DNA from: Polynucleobacter sp. JS-Mosq-20-D10
GTDB lineage: Bacteria; Pseudomonadota; Gammaproteobacteria; Burkholderiales; Burkholderiaceae
DNA: 64,000 nt
Assembly: GCF_018687755.1 (NCBI RefSeq)
Contig: NZ_CP061305.1
Span: 1,735,099-1,799,098, forward strand
Direction: 5' to 3'
Part shown: piece by piece, positions 8,319-17,921 of the stretch
How the letters are laid out: each line of letters opens with the position of its first letter
Numbering within the stretch: position 1 is the stretch's first letter
The notes under the pieces: generated by a model
What the model saw: only the letters and a program-made list of their open reading frames with translations
What the model was told of the DNA's origin: nothing
Databases searched by the model: none
Made by a program: the position numbers and the translations under genes

Positions 8319-9989
8319 ATGCTTCAAACACTATCGCTTCGCGACTTTGTCATTGTTGACCAGCTAGAGCTAGACTTTTCCTCCGGGTTTACAGTCTTGA
8401 CTGGTGAAACCGGTGCTGGTAAATCTATCCTCTTGGATGCTCTCAGCCTGGTATTGGGCGAACGCGCAGATAGCAGCCAAATTCGTGAAGGCTGCAACCG
8501 CGCAGAAATTAGCGCCCTCTTTCGGATTGATGCACAGCAAATTGAACATTTCAGTCAATGGCTTGATGAGCAAGGTTTTCCACTTGAAGACGATGGGCAA
8601 AGTCTTCTACTCAAAAGAACCGTGGAGGCCAATGGCCGTAGCCGCGCCTTCATTAATGGCAGCGTAGCAACCTTGGTGCAACTGCGAGAAGCAGGCGATC
8701 AATTAGTAGATATTCATGGTCAACATGCACATCAACTGCTGCTCAAAGGTGGCGCACAACGCGAACTTTTGGATCGCCACGCCAATCACCTAGATCTGAT
8801 TACTGAGGTCTCTCAATTATTTAAAACTCTGAATGAATCGCGTCGCAGACTCGAGCAAGCTGAAAATGCTGGGCAAGATATTGAACGTGAGCGTGAGCGT
8901 TTGGAATGGCAAATAGAGGAGCTCACTGAGCTCTCTCCACAGGAAGGCGAATGGACAACCATTCAAGGTGAGCATGCACGCCTAGCGAATGGCGCAAAAA
9001 TTATGAGCGGCTGCCAAGAAGCAATCGATGCTCTAAGCGACGCAGACAATTCCGTAGAGTCCACTCTTTCTAAAGCTAGCGCCAATATCAGCGCTCTAGC
9101 CGAACATGACTCCGCACTCAGTGATATCAGCCAAGCCTTAGAGTCAGCCCAAATTCAGATAGATGAAGCGGTGCATGGCCTCAATCGTTATTTGCAAAAA
9201 CTCGATTTAGATCCTGCACGCCTCAGCGAGGTGGAGGAGCGCATGCAAGCGCTTCATGGTGCAGCTAGAAAATACCGCACCGAAGCAGATGACTTACCAA
9301 AGCTACTTTTAGACACTGTCGAACGCTTAGAGGCATTAACGGCCTCGCAAAATATAGAAGCTTTACGTGAGAGGGTGAAACAAGAAGAGCTTGCCTATCT
9401 CAAGCAAGCAAAGCAACTCTCACAAAAACGCAACAAGGCTGCGCTAGATTTAGGCAAGCAAGTTACCACAGCAATGCAGGACCTATCGATGGCAGGTGGA
9501 CAGCTGGAGATTGCCCTACTACCTTTGGCCGAAGGTGGCGCTTATGGTCTTGAGCAAATTGAGTTTCTGGTTGCAGGTCACGCTGGAAGTACTCCACGAT
9601 CATTGGCAAAAGTAGCTTCCGGCGGTGAATTAGCTCGTATTAGCTTAGCTATTAGTGTCATCACTAGCAAGGCGTCATTTACACCCACACTGATATTTGA
9701 TGAAGTCGATGCCGGTATTGGCGGCGCTGTTGCAGAGACCGTTGGAAAGTTATTACGTCAACTTGGCGAGTCACATCAAATTCTGTGTGTGACCCACTTG
9801 CCACAAGTGGCTGCGCAAGGTAATCACCACCTCAAAGTCAGTAAATCTCAGGCAGGTGATATAACCCTCTCTCAGGTCATGCCACTTGGAAGGTCTGAGC
9901 GAGTAGAGGAAGTTGCGCGCATGCTGGGCGGAGCAACGATTACCGATACTACACGCCGACATGCTCGCGAGCTACTAGAGCAAAATTAA
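8319..9989 (+). CDS. recN: DNA repair protein RecN
   Basis: SMC-like ATPase acting in recombinational repair of double-strand breaks. It has 556 residues. Walker A is GETGAGKS at 29-36. The long middle part (about 160-380) is rich in Glu, Gln, Arg and Leu and forms the coiled coil. The ABC signature ASGGELARISLA and Walker B LIFDEVDAGIGG lie near the C-terminus, followed by the H-loop CVTHLPQVAAQGNHH. It is the second gene of the nadK-recN pair. Its stop is two bases from that of the convergent glnE. Confidence 0.97.
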   Translation: MLQTLSLRDFVIVDQLELDFSSGFTVLTGETGAGKSILLDALSLVLGERADSSQIREGCNRAEISALFRIDAQQIEHFSQWLDEQGFPLEDDGQSLLLKRTVEANGRSRAFINGSVATLVQLREAGDQLVDIHGQHAHQLLLKGGAQRELLDRHANHLDLITEVSQLFKTLNESRRRLEQAENAGQDIERERERLEWQIEELTELSPQEGEWTTIQGEHARLANGAKIMSGCQEAIDALSDADNSVESTLSKASANISALAEHDSALSDISQALESAQIQIDEAVHGLNRYLQKLDLDPARLSEVEERMQALHGAARKYRTEADDLPKLLLDTVERLEALTASQNIEALRERVKQEELAYLKQAKQLSQKRNKAALDLGKQVTTAMQDLSMAGGQLEIALLPLAEGGAYGLEQIEFLVAGHAGSTPRSLAKVASGGELARISLAISVITSKASFTPTLIFDEVDAGIGGAVAETVGKLLRQLGESHQILCVTHLPQVAAQGNHHLKVSKSQAGDITLSQVMPLGRSERVEEVARMLGGATITDTTRRHARELLEQN

Positions 9990-9991
9990 GT

Positions 9992-12811
9992 TTATTCAGC
10001 GTCCGAAGGGGCCAGAAATATTTCTTGCCATAAAGTCAGCACCACCTCTCTTGCTTGAACCAGTTGTGGCTCAAGCTCTAGATCTACCCGCGTCTTTTCT
10101 GCACCATCTAAACGCAGGCGATGTTGACGCGCCCGAAGCAAGCGATAGGCATCACCCACCTCTTGAGCTATTGCAGCTTGAATTAAGCCCACCTCTCCAG
10201 CAATCCGAAGTAAAGCAATGTTGCCCAGATTACCAATCAGCTGTGGATAGGCACTTGAGAATGCCAAAACTAGAAATTGCACGATAAATTCAATATCCAC
10301 CATGCCGCCAGCATCATGCTTTAAATCAAAATTGGGGCTAGGATTGGGATGTCCCGCATGAACCTTGCGACGCATTTCTAAAATCTCATGACGTAGTTGC
10401 ACAACATCACGCTTTTGACTTAAAACGTCAAATCGCACACTATCAAAAAATTCTCCAACTACTGTTGATCCCGCCGAGAATCGAGCTCGTGTCAGAGCTT
10501 GATGCTCCCAAACCCATGCGGTGTTGTCACCCTGACGTAACTGGTATTTCTTAAATGCATCGGCATTCGTCACCAAAAAACCGGCAGAGCCATTTGGACG
10601 AAGACGTGTATCGATTTCAAATAAGCTACCGGCTGATGTATAGGCGGTTAACCAATTAATCAACCGTTTAGCGAGCAGCGCATATATTTCTTGGGCAGCA
10701 AAATCCGTTTCTTCGGCTTGATACAAGAAAACCAAATCTAAGTCAGAGGCATATCCCAACTCTTTACCACCCAACTTGCCATAAGAAATTACTGCGAATG
10801 GCGCAGTCGTATCAAGCGGTAATGCAAATTTCTGGGCAACGCCAGGCCATACCCGCTCAAAAGTGGTCTGCAATATTAAGTCCGCCAAAGCAGATAGGTG
10901 ATCACTCACCTTCTCTACTGAAAGCTCGTGATCTACGCCAATTCCCAAATCTGCGAGCAAAGTAATAAAGGTTTCAGTGTGATGCGTAATACGCAAAATA
11001 TCCATCGCCTGCTCTGAGCCATCACCATCAGCCATCACGTCATCAAGACGCATATCCAAGGTCGCTTTTACTTCCTGCCAATACTGCTCTGGATGTTCAA
11101 TCAGGGCTTTCTCAGTGCGTGAGTTGAGCAAGTAATCCAAGAGATGGGGATGCCGAGTTAAATATTGCGCACCCCATTGAGAGGTCTTGAGTAAAGCCAA
11201 CACATTCAATAGTGCCTGAGGGTATTCCGACAAGATGGATAAGTAAGCACTTCGCCGGGCAACCGCCTCTAATAAATCAAAAAAACGTAGTAAAGTTTGG
11301 TCTGCGCTAATCGTAATGGGCCGATCCACTTGCAAGTTCTCCGCAGCCTTACGAATGAGGTTATTGAAAATAATCCTGCTTTTTTCTGATAATTGTCTTT
11401 GCTTGGAGCTATCAGCCCAAGCCAACCAACGGGCCGCAGACTCCGGGAACAGCTTGGTATCAGGCTCCCAGCCTGCTAGCAAGGAGGCATTGTCTAAGCG
11501 TGCAGCATCATCGAGTACAAAAGCTTTTTCAAAATACTGGGCTACTGCCGTTTGATGTTTGTCGAGCTCAGATATAAAACGAGCTTGATCTTGACTCTGA
11601 TCAGGCCCGACCATACTCGCTGCCAAACGAGTACGCGGGCCCTCATCCTCGGGCAAATAGTGCGTTTGCTGATCCTCCCAAACCTGGATCCGATGCTCTA
11701 AGCGACGCAAGTAAACGTAAGCCGCCTTTAAATCATCAACCTCTTTGCTAGGCAAAATTCCTTGCTGCCTTACCAACTCTAATACCTCTAGAGTAGGCCG
11801 AATGCGAAAGCGCGGATCTGTGCCACCGCGCATCAATTGAAACATTTGCGCCAAGAACTCAATCTCACGGATGCCGCCGCGACCCAACTTAATATCTCTA
11901 GATCGACCATGATGGTTGGAGGAGCGCTTCTCAGCCTCACGCTGTATCTGCCTATGCAATTCACGGATGGAAGCAATCACACCGTAATCTAAATGACGGC
12001 GATAAACAAAAGGACGAATCAGTTGATCGAGCTCACGCTCGCAATAAGCAAAGGAAGATGCATCAGGTAAAGGCGAGATCAACCTGCCCTTAATCCAAGC
12101 ATAGCGCTCCCACTCTCTTCCCTGTACCAATAGATATTCTTCGAGCATATCGAGACTACAGACTAGGGGACCAGAATCCCCATTGGGTCTCAGGCGCATA
12201 TCCACCCGAAATACAAAACCATTAGCATCATGCTCTGCCAATAATTTAATCAGACGCTTACCCATTCGGGTAAACCACTCGTGATACGAGAGACTCCTAG
12301 GTCCACCCTGAGTATCACCTTCGTGCTCATACAGAAAGATCAGGTCGATATCAGAAGAAAGGTTGAGCTCTAGCCCACCCAACTTACCCATACCCACCAC
12401 CATTAAAGGCATCTCTGAATCTGTAACCCGGCTCCAAGGCAAGCCAAAACGACGCTGCTGATCTTCTCGGATATAGGCAATCACAAGGGCTATTACCTCC
12501 TCAGCAAAATGACTCAGTGCATGTGTTACCTCACTGAGATCGGCCATGCCATTGAGGTCTCGGAAGGCAATCCAGAGCATGAGGCGCTGCCTTGCCAGCC
12601 TCAGATCCGCCATAAATTGAACCTCATCTTGCTCGGGAGCGGCTAAGGCAACTTGGCAAGGACCCAACAAATCCCCGATTCCAATCACATCCACTTTTTG
12701 GGCGCCCTGGGAGCGAAGCCAATCAGCCCACTCAGGTCGAGAATTGAGCCAGCGTTGTGCGTAGCTGGAGTGCTGCTTTAGAAATTCAAGTTGGGCGGCA
12801 AAATCGGTCAT
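9992..12811 (-). CDS. glnE: Bifunctional glutamine synthetase adenylyltransferase/deadenylase
   Basis: Adjusts glutamine synthetase activity by adding or removing AMP in response to PII. It has 939 residues. Two nucleotidyltransferase domains are visible, each with the motif GKLGG..EL...SD.DL.F.Y: GMGKLGGLELNLSSDIDL in the N-terminal half and SYGKLGGKELGYASDLDL in the C-terminal half. In E. coli the N-terminal copy deadenylates and the C-terminal copy adenylates. GRGGIREIEFLAQ and DAGGMVDIEFIVQ follow the respective domains. It is convergent with recN, with no terminator between them. Confidence 0.97.
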   Translation of the reverse strand: MTDFAAQLEFLKQHSSYAQRWLNSRPEWADWLRSQGAQKVDVIGIGDLLGPCQVALAAPEQDEVQFMADLRLARQRLMLWIAFRDLNGMADLSEVTHALSHFAEEVIALVIAYIREDQQRRFGLPWSRVTDSEMPLMVVGMGKLGGLELNLSSDIDLIFLYEHEGDTQGGPRSLSYHEWFTRMGKRLIKLLAEHDANGFVFRVDMRLRPNGDSGPLVCSLDMLEEYLLVQGREWERYAWIKGRLISPLPDASSFAYCERELDQLIRPFVYRRHLDYGVIASIRELHRQIQREAEKRSSNHHGRSRDIKLGRGGIREIEFLAQMFQLMRGGTDPRFRIRPTLEVLELVRQQGILPSKEVDDLKAAYVYLRRLEHRIQVWEDQQTHYLPEDEGPRTRLAASMVGPDQSQDQARFISELDKHQTAVAQYFEKAFVLDDAARLDNASLLAGWEPDTKLFPESAARWLAWADSSKQRQLSEKSRIIFNNLIRKAAENLQVDRPITISADQTLLRFFDLLEAVARRSAYLSILSEYPQALLNVLALLKTSQWGAQYLTRHPHLLDYLLNSRTEKALIEHPEQYWQEVKATLDMRLDDVMADGDGSEQAMDILRITHHTETFITLLADLGIGVDHELSVEKVSDHLSALADLILQTTFERVWPGVAQKFALPLDTTAPFAVISYGKLGGKELGYASDLDLVFLYQAEETDFAAQEIYALLAKRLINWLTAYTSAGSLFEIDTRLRPNGSAGFLVTNADAFKKYQLRQGDNTAWVWEHQALTRARFSAGSTVVGEFFDSVRFDVLSQKRDVVQLRHEILEMRRKVHAGHPNPSPNFDLKHDAGGMVDIEFIVQFLVLAFSSAYPQLIGNLGNIALLRIAGEVGLIQAAIAQEVGDAYRLLRARQHRLRLDGAEKTRVDLELEPQLVQAREVVLTLWQEIFLAPSDAE

Positions 12812-12853
12812 TTCTCCATCTTAATCCGACTCTAGGCTCAAACTTGCAGTAGC

Positions 12854-12883
12854 TTGGCGATCCCCTAATAGCTGACGGATAAT
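12854..12883 (+). promoter_or_regulatory. Candidate promoter of yhdP
   Basis: TTGGCG (12854-12859), 18 bases, then GATAAT (12878-12883), resembling a housekeeping promoter. Only seven bases separate the -10 box from the ATG, and no Shine-Dalgarno is seen. The transcript would be leaderless or nearly so. Confidence 0.4.
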
Positions 12884-12890
12884 AGAGTTC

Positions 12891-15800
12891 ATGTTTGTAA
12901 ATATCATCCGGACTCGCCTGCAGAGCGTGCTTCAAAAACGTCCTCCGGGTTCTGGTGGTCGCTGGCGTAAGCGCGTCCTCATTCTTGCCGGTGTCACTGT
13001 GGCTTTTTTCGTATTAGGCCATCTCGGGGTGCGCTTTGTTATTTGGCCTCAGATTGAGAAATCAAAGCCCACCATAGAGCACTTAATGAGTGCTCGCTTG
13101 GGTACCAATGTCACAATGGATGATGTCCAGGTATCTTGGACTGGAATTCGACCAAGCTTTGCGATTCAAGGATTGCGATTCAATAGCGCAAGCACTTCCA
13201 CCCCGCCCTTGCTCATTGAAAATGTTAGTGGGCAACTCAGCTGGCTTTCCTTCTATTATTTGGCGCCCTATTTTCACGAGATCACCATTGATCAGGCGCA
13301 GCTTTACGCACAGAGAGATGCAAAAGGTATAGTTTCGATTGCTGGCATTCCGATTCAAGCTAATGCCGATAATTTTTCAACCGGAAACTGGTTGCTCGCT
13401 CAAAACGATATTCGAGTTAACAATGCCAAAATTTATTGGGAAGACCAACAAAGTCGTAGGCTAAAAACCGTCATTGATATTCAAAGCTTCCAATTAATCA
13501 ACGGCATTCGCAGTCATGAAGGTCAGCTCATCACCCAAACCCCTTGGAGTCCAAGTCCAATCAAACTTCAAGCTGACTTTATCCATCACCTTGGTGGCCA
13601 GGCGGGTAATTGGCGCGACTGGGTCGGAACTATTTCATGGGATTTTGCTGAACTCAAGCTCAGTCACATTTCTAAAGATCTGAGTCTTCCGGTATATGAC
13701 TTGGCTGGCAAAATTAACTCTAAGGGCAGCCTGAAGCTGGATGGCGGCAACGCCAATGGCGGGCAAATGTCCTTAACAGCTGATCAGCTCATAGTGCAAC
13801 TAAACAAAGATGAGGATCCCCTTGAGTTTGGCAGGCTAGAGACAGAGCTAATCCAAGATACAGATGACGGCTTAAATTCCCTCACAACAAAAACCTTGGC
13901 ATGGCGCACTATCGATAGTCCACATACTGCACCACTTGAAAAATTAAGCCCCATTACTTTTCGTTGGCGTCAGCCAAAAGATGATGGCGAGATTAAAGAG
14001 TTCGGCTTCTCGTCGCCGAAAATCCAATTGGAAGATATTGCACTCTTCGCACTAAATCTTCCGCTGCCCAAAAAGATTCATCAATGGATCAAGATTTCTG
14101 AAGCAGATGGTGAGTTACAGAATGTAGATATGAACTGGTCTGAAAGCCAATCCGCCCTTTCGGCTTTACCCATTCCCGGGAATTGGTTTTCCTCTAGCAA
14201 ACTCGACTTCACTATTAGCGCAAAGCTCAATGATATTAGCTTCACTGGAGTTAATAAATCGATGCCCTCAGTTTCACATTTGTCTGGAAACTTAGTAAGC
14301 AATCAGAAACAAGGTAACTTCACACTAGATTCAAGCAATCTTGAGTTAGAGATGAGTGACTTTTTATCCGCCTCTGAAATTCAATTGGACCGCGCAAAAG
14401 GTGAGATTAGCTGGTCCAAACAAAAAGGGGGCTGGCTGATTAATGCTAAGAAATTGCAGCTCAGTAACTCTGAAATCACCACCAATTTTGATCTCAGCTA
14501 TCTGATCGGCGCCCCCAAACAAGCCGATCAGATAACACTCGATATGGAGTTTGTTAAGGCTAAGTTAGCAACAGCATATCGCTATTTACCGGTTGGTATG
14601 GATAAAGATAGCCGCCTATATTTAAGCAAAGCCTTTGAATCTGGTGAGATTCAAAATGGTACTTTGCACATTAAAGGCGACCCCAATCAAGCGCCTTACC
14701 CAGCAGGCACCGTGGGAGAGCTCAGCTTGCGCCTGCCTTTCTCCAAAGCAAGCATCAAGCCAGTACCCTTGCTACCAAAAAGCCAAGGGGTTTGGTCAGC
14801 GCTCAATAATGTCAGCGGTAATATCAATATGAAACAAGCAGCTTTAGATATTGATCTTGATACCGCAAACTACAAAAAAGTAGCTATCACCAAGGTCAAA
14901 GCTCAAATTCCGGATCTCAGCGCTAAAAATCTGGCATTGCTCATCAATGGCTCTATTGAGGGTGATGGCTCTGAAGTCCTCGAATACCTATTTGCATCCC
15001 CTGTAGGAATTGCGCAAGCCAACTTAGCCAGGAATTTCTCCCTTAAAGGCCTCGTGAATGTGGGTCTTGACTTAAAAATTCCGCTAGCTGGAGACGACGA
15101 TGTTCGCTTCGATGCAAAAATTAATCTTCCCGGAAATCAAGTGCAATGGGGGCAGGTTCCCCCCTTAGAAAATCTGAAAGGCAAGATACGCATTACCGAA
15201 GTCAATCCCGAGTTTGATAATGTCACCGCAAACTTTTTAGGCGGCGCCCTCAAGATTGCTAGCGCACCCTCTTCGGCAGGCAATACTAGCTTTAGCGTCG
15301 GAGGCGATATTAATGCTAGCTTCATCAAAGATTACATTTCAGGAAATTTAAAATCTCGAGCTCACCCAGCACTGCTTAGTGCGATGAGTGGGTCAGCGAA
15401 ATACGAAGGCCTGATCAACTTTAACAAAGCAGGTAGCCAAACCAAGCTCAATTTTGATTTACGCAATTGGGCAAGCTCCGCCCCCTCACCTGCCAAGAAA
15501 TTAGCAGGCACCCCTATGTTGGGGGAGCTCAGTCTAAAAATTTACCCAGCCAGCAAGAGTAATGTAGTGCGTGCAGATTGGTCTGGAAAATTAGGGGGGC
15601 AATACTTTCTTCAGGGAAATCTCAATTCGGCTAATGAAGTAAAAAATGCAGTAGGAGTTGGGTCGCCGGCACCATTGCCACAGCAAGGCACTTCTCTCCA
15701 CTTGGCAAGCAATGAACTAAATCTTGATCAGTGGGTAGAGTTTTTAGGGGCAGGCAAATCAAGGGGTAAGGCGAATGAAGTCAATCCGTCAAATACACCC

Positions 15801-17060
15801 GATGAGGATGTACAAATCTCTGCTCAAGTGAAGAAATTAATCGCCCTAGACCGCGAGTGGATTGATGTCAGCATGCAGTCTCAGAAAAAAAATATCGCTT
15901 GGCAACTGCGTTTAAATTCACCCCAGATTGCTGGTCAAATGCAATGGCAACCCGGCAGTAGTGATCACCCCAGTGGATTTGTTTCTGGAAGACTTGCACG
16001 CCTAAAAGTTCCAGATCAACGCGCATCTCAAGAATTAACATCCAAGGAAAGTACTCTACAAAAAGCGACCCCCCTCAAGACCCCAATCGACCCAAATGCT
16101 ATCCCCAGCCTAGATTTAACGATCGATGATTTGAGTTGGACAAAGGCTCAACTAGGTGCCGTAAAGATCAAATCCAAAACTACTCGTGATCTCATGAAGC
16201 TTGAGTCAATGCAAATTAACAACCCTCAAGGCAATTCCATTATCAAAGGTCAGTGGCAGGCTCGTACCCCAAATAACCCTGAACTGAGCTCATTCACTGC
16301 GGACATGAATATTAAAGATGCGGGACGGATTATTGCTCATTGGAGTAACTCTAAGTCGGTAGAGGGTGGTGAAGGAAAGCTCAATGCCTCAATCTCATGG
16401 TCAGGGTCACCTTTTTCTCCAGTCTACGATTCTCTTGCTGGTAACGTTAGCCTAGACCTCGCCAAAGGCCGCTTACTAGAAGTCAATACTGATGGAGCTA
16501 AGTTGCTCGATGTCCTCAGTTTGCAAAGTCTCTTTAGATTTGCAACCTTTGACCTAAAAGGTAGCCTAGGAAACTTAGCTACTAAAGGTACACCCTTTAA
16601 CTCTATTACTAGCAACTTCGAGATTGCACAAGGAGTTGCACAAACCAAACAATTCAACATGATTCTGGATCAAGCTCGGGTTGCCATGACAGGGCAAATC
16701 AATGTCGCCAAAGAAACCCAAGATCTCCGAATCACTATCTTTCCTACAATTGACGCTACTGCAGGTTCACTAGCAGCATTTGCAATCAACCCCATTATTG
16801 GCCTAGGAGCAGTCTTGGGGCAGTACCTCATCACGAATCAAATTAACCGTAACATGCAGACAGATTATTTGATTCAGGGGTCATGGGAAAATCCGGAAGT
16901 AATTCCGCTAGATCAAAAGGGTCAACCACTCGATGCGAAAACTTTAGAGACGATTCGCACTAAGAATCTCTTGAAAGAACAAACAAAACCAAGCTCCCCT
17001 AATTCTGTTCCTGCAAGCCCACCTACAAACCAAAACACCCCCACCCAAATGCCAGGTTAA
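12891..17060 (+). CDS. yhdP: YhdP/AsmA-like envelope protein (DUF3971 family)
   Basis: Very large (1389 aa) inner-membrane-anchored protein of the YhdP family, related to TamB/AsmA proteins that help move phospholipids between inner and outer membrane. A basic N-terminus (GGRWRKR) leads into one transmembrane helix at about residues 28-48. A long periplasmic beta-rich region follows, with many short alternating hydrophobic strands. The AsmA-like C-terminal part carries AINPIIGLGAVLGQYL before a Pro/Thr/Asn-rich tail. Position upstream of nit and tldD is typical of proteobacteria. The family assignment is confident; the lipid-transport role is established only for E. coli homologues. Confidence 0.9.
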   Translation: MFVNIIRTRLQSVLQKRPPGSGGRWRKRVLILAGVTVAFFVLGHLGVRFVIWPQIEKSKPTIEHLMSARLGTNVTMDDVQVSWTGIRPSFAIQGLRFNSASTSTPPLLIENVSGQLSWLSFYYLAPYFHEITIDQAQLYAQRDAKGIVSIAGIPIQANADNFSTGNWLLAQNDIRVNNAKIYWEDQQSRRLKTVIDIQSFQLINGIRSHEGQLITQTPWSPSPIKLQADFIHHLGGQAGNWRDWVGTISWDFAELKLSHISKDLSLPVYDLAGKINSKGSLKLDGGNANGGQMSLTADQLIVQLNKDEDPLEFGRLETELIQDTDDGLNSLTTKTLAWRTIDSPHTAPLEKLSPITFRWRQPKDDGEIKEFGFSSPKIQLEDIALFALNLPLPKKIHQWIKISEADGELQNVDMNWSESQSALSALPIPGNWFSSSKLDFTISAKLNDISFTGVNKSMPSVSHLSGNLVSNQKQGNFTLDSSNLELEMSDFLSASEIQLDRAKGEISWSKQKGGWLINAKKLQLSNSEITTNFDLSYLIGAPKQADQITLDMEFVKAKLATAYRYLPVGMDKDSRLYLSKAFESGEIQNGTLHIKGDPNQAPYPAGTVGELSLRLPFSKASIKPVPLLPKSQGVWSALNNVSGNINMKQAALDIDLDTANYKKVAITKVKAQIPDLSAKNLALLINGSIEGDGSEVLEYLFASPVGIAQANLARNFSLKGLVNVGLDLKIPLAGDDDVRFDAKINLPGNQVQWGQVPPLENLKGKIRITEVNPEFDNVTANFLGGALKIASAPSSAGNTSFSVGGDINASFIKDYISGNLKSRAHPALLSAMSGSAKYEGLINFNKAGSQTKLNFDLRNWASSAPSPAKKLAGTPMLGELSLKIYPASKSNVVRADWSGKLGGQYFLQGNLNSANEVKNAVGVGSPAPLPQQGTSLHLASNELNLDQWVEFLGAGKSRGKANEVNPSNTPDEDVQISAQVKKLIALDREWIDVSMQSQKKNIAWQLRLNSPQIAGQMQWQPGSSDHPSGFVSGRLARLKVPDQRASQELTSKESTLQKATPLKTPIDPNAIPSLDLTIDDLSWTKAQLGAVKIKSKTTRDLMKLESMQINNPQGNSIIKGQWQARTPNNPELSSFTADMNIKDAGRIIAHWSNSKSVEGGEGKLNASISWSGSPFSPVYDSLAGNVSLDLAKGRLLEVNTDGAKLLDVLSLQSLFRFATFDLKGSLGNLATKGTPFNSITSNFEIAQGVAQTKQFNMILDQARVAMTGQINVAKETQDLRITIFPTIDATAGSLAAFAINPIIGLGAVLGQYLITNQINRNMQTDYLIQGSWENPEVIPLDQKGQPLDAKTLETIRTKNLLKEQTKPSSPNSVPASPPTNQNTPTQMPG

Positions 17061-17064
17061 ATAG

Positions 17065-17898
17065 ATGAACGCACCAATAAATGCTTCTGAACTCAACATA
17101 GCATCAATACAAATGGTGTCGACTCCTAGCCTCAATGAAAATCTCGAGACTGCAGCTCGCTTAATTAAAGCCGCTACAGATTGCGGAGTACAGATTGCCG
17201 TGTTGCCGGAATATTTTTGCTTAATGGGATTGAGGGATACCGATAAGGTAAATGCACGGGAAGCGGCAGGGTCTGGCCCAATTCAAGAGCGTCTTGCCGC
17301 GATTGCACAAGAAAATAATATCTATTTAGTTGCAGGGACTATTCCTTTAGAAGCTAAAGAATCCAATAAGGTTCTCAATACCTCCTTAGTGTTTGATCCT
17401 CGAGGCGTACAAATCGCTCGTTACGACAAAATTCATTTATTTGGCTTTCAAACTCCAACGGAGCGTTACGAAGAATCTGAAACCATTTCAGCGGGCAGTC
17501 AACCAGGCCAATTTGCAATCCAGCTTAATGAAGTTGAATGGCGTTTTGGCTTAAGTATTTGTTATGACTTGCGTTTTCCAGAGCTATACCGCGCCCTTGG
17601 CCAAGTGGATTGCCACATTATTCCAGCAGCGTTTACCTACACCACCGGTAAAGATCATTGGGAAATTCTTCTGCGCGCTCGCGCAATTGAAAACCAATGC
17701 TATGCCCTAGCTTCAGCCCAAGGAGGTCTTCACTTAAATCAACGACGCACTTGGGGTGAGAGCATGCTGATTGATCCATGGGGAGAGATATTGAGCAATC
17801 TTCCTGAAGGCGAGGGTTTTATTCAGGGCACGCTCAGCAAAGATAAATTAAAAGAGGTACGCTCTAAGCTACCCGCACTAAAACACCGCAAGCTTTAA
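17065..17898 (+). CDS. Carbon-nitrogen hydrolase (nitrilase superfamily, Nit-like amidase)
   Basis: 277-residue cytosolic amidase of the nitrilase superfamily. The Glu-Lys-Cys triad is visible: Glu in VLPEYF (about residue 49), Lys in RYDKIHLF and Cys in LSICYDLRFPELYR. Sequence style fits the Nit1/NitFhit-type or omega-amidase group, which repair deaminated glutathione or hydrolyse 2-oxo-amides; I cannot fix the substrate. It starts four bases after the yhdP stop and is followed by tldD after 23 bases, so the three are probably one operon. Confidence 0.9.
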   Translation: MNAPINASELNIASIQMVSTPSLNENLETAARLIKAATDCGVQIAVLPEYFCLMGLRDTDKVNAREAAGSGPIQERLAAIAQENNIYLVAGTIPLEAKESNKVLNTSLVFDPRGVQIARYDKIHLFGFQTPTERYEESETISAGSQPGQFAIQLNEVEWRFGLSICYDLRFPELYRALGQVDCHIIPAAFTYTTGKDHWEILLRARAIENQCYALASAQGGLHLNQRRTWGESMLIDPWGEILSNLPEGEGFIQGTLSKDKLKEVRSKLPALKHRKL

Positions 17899-17921
17899 TA
17901 CAGAAAGTACAGCAAATCAAG

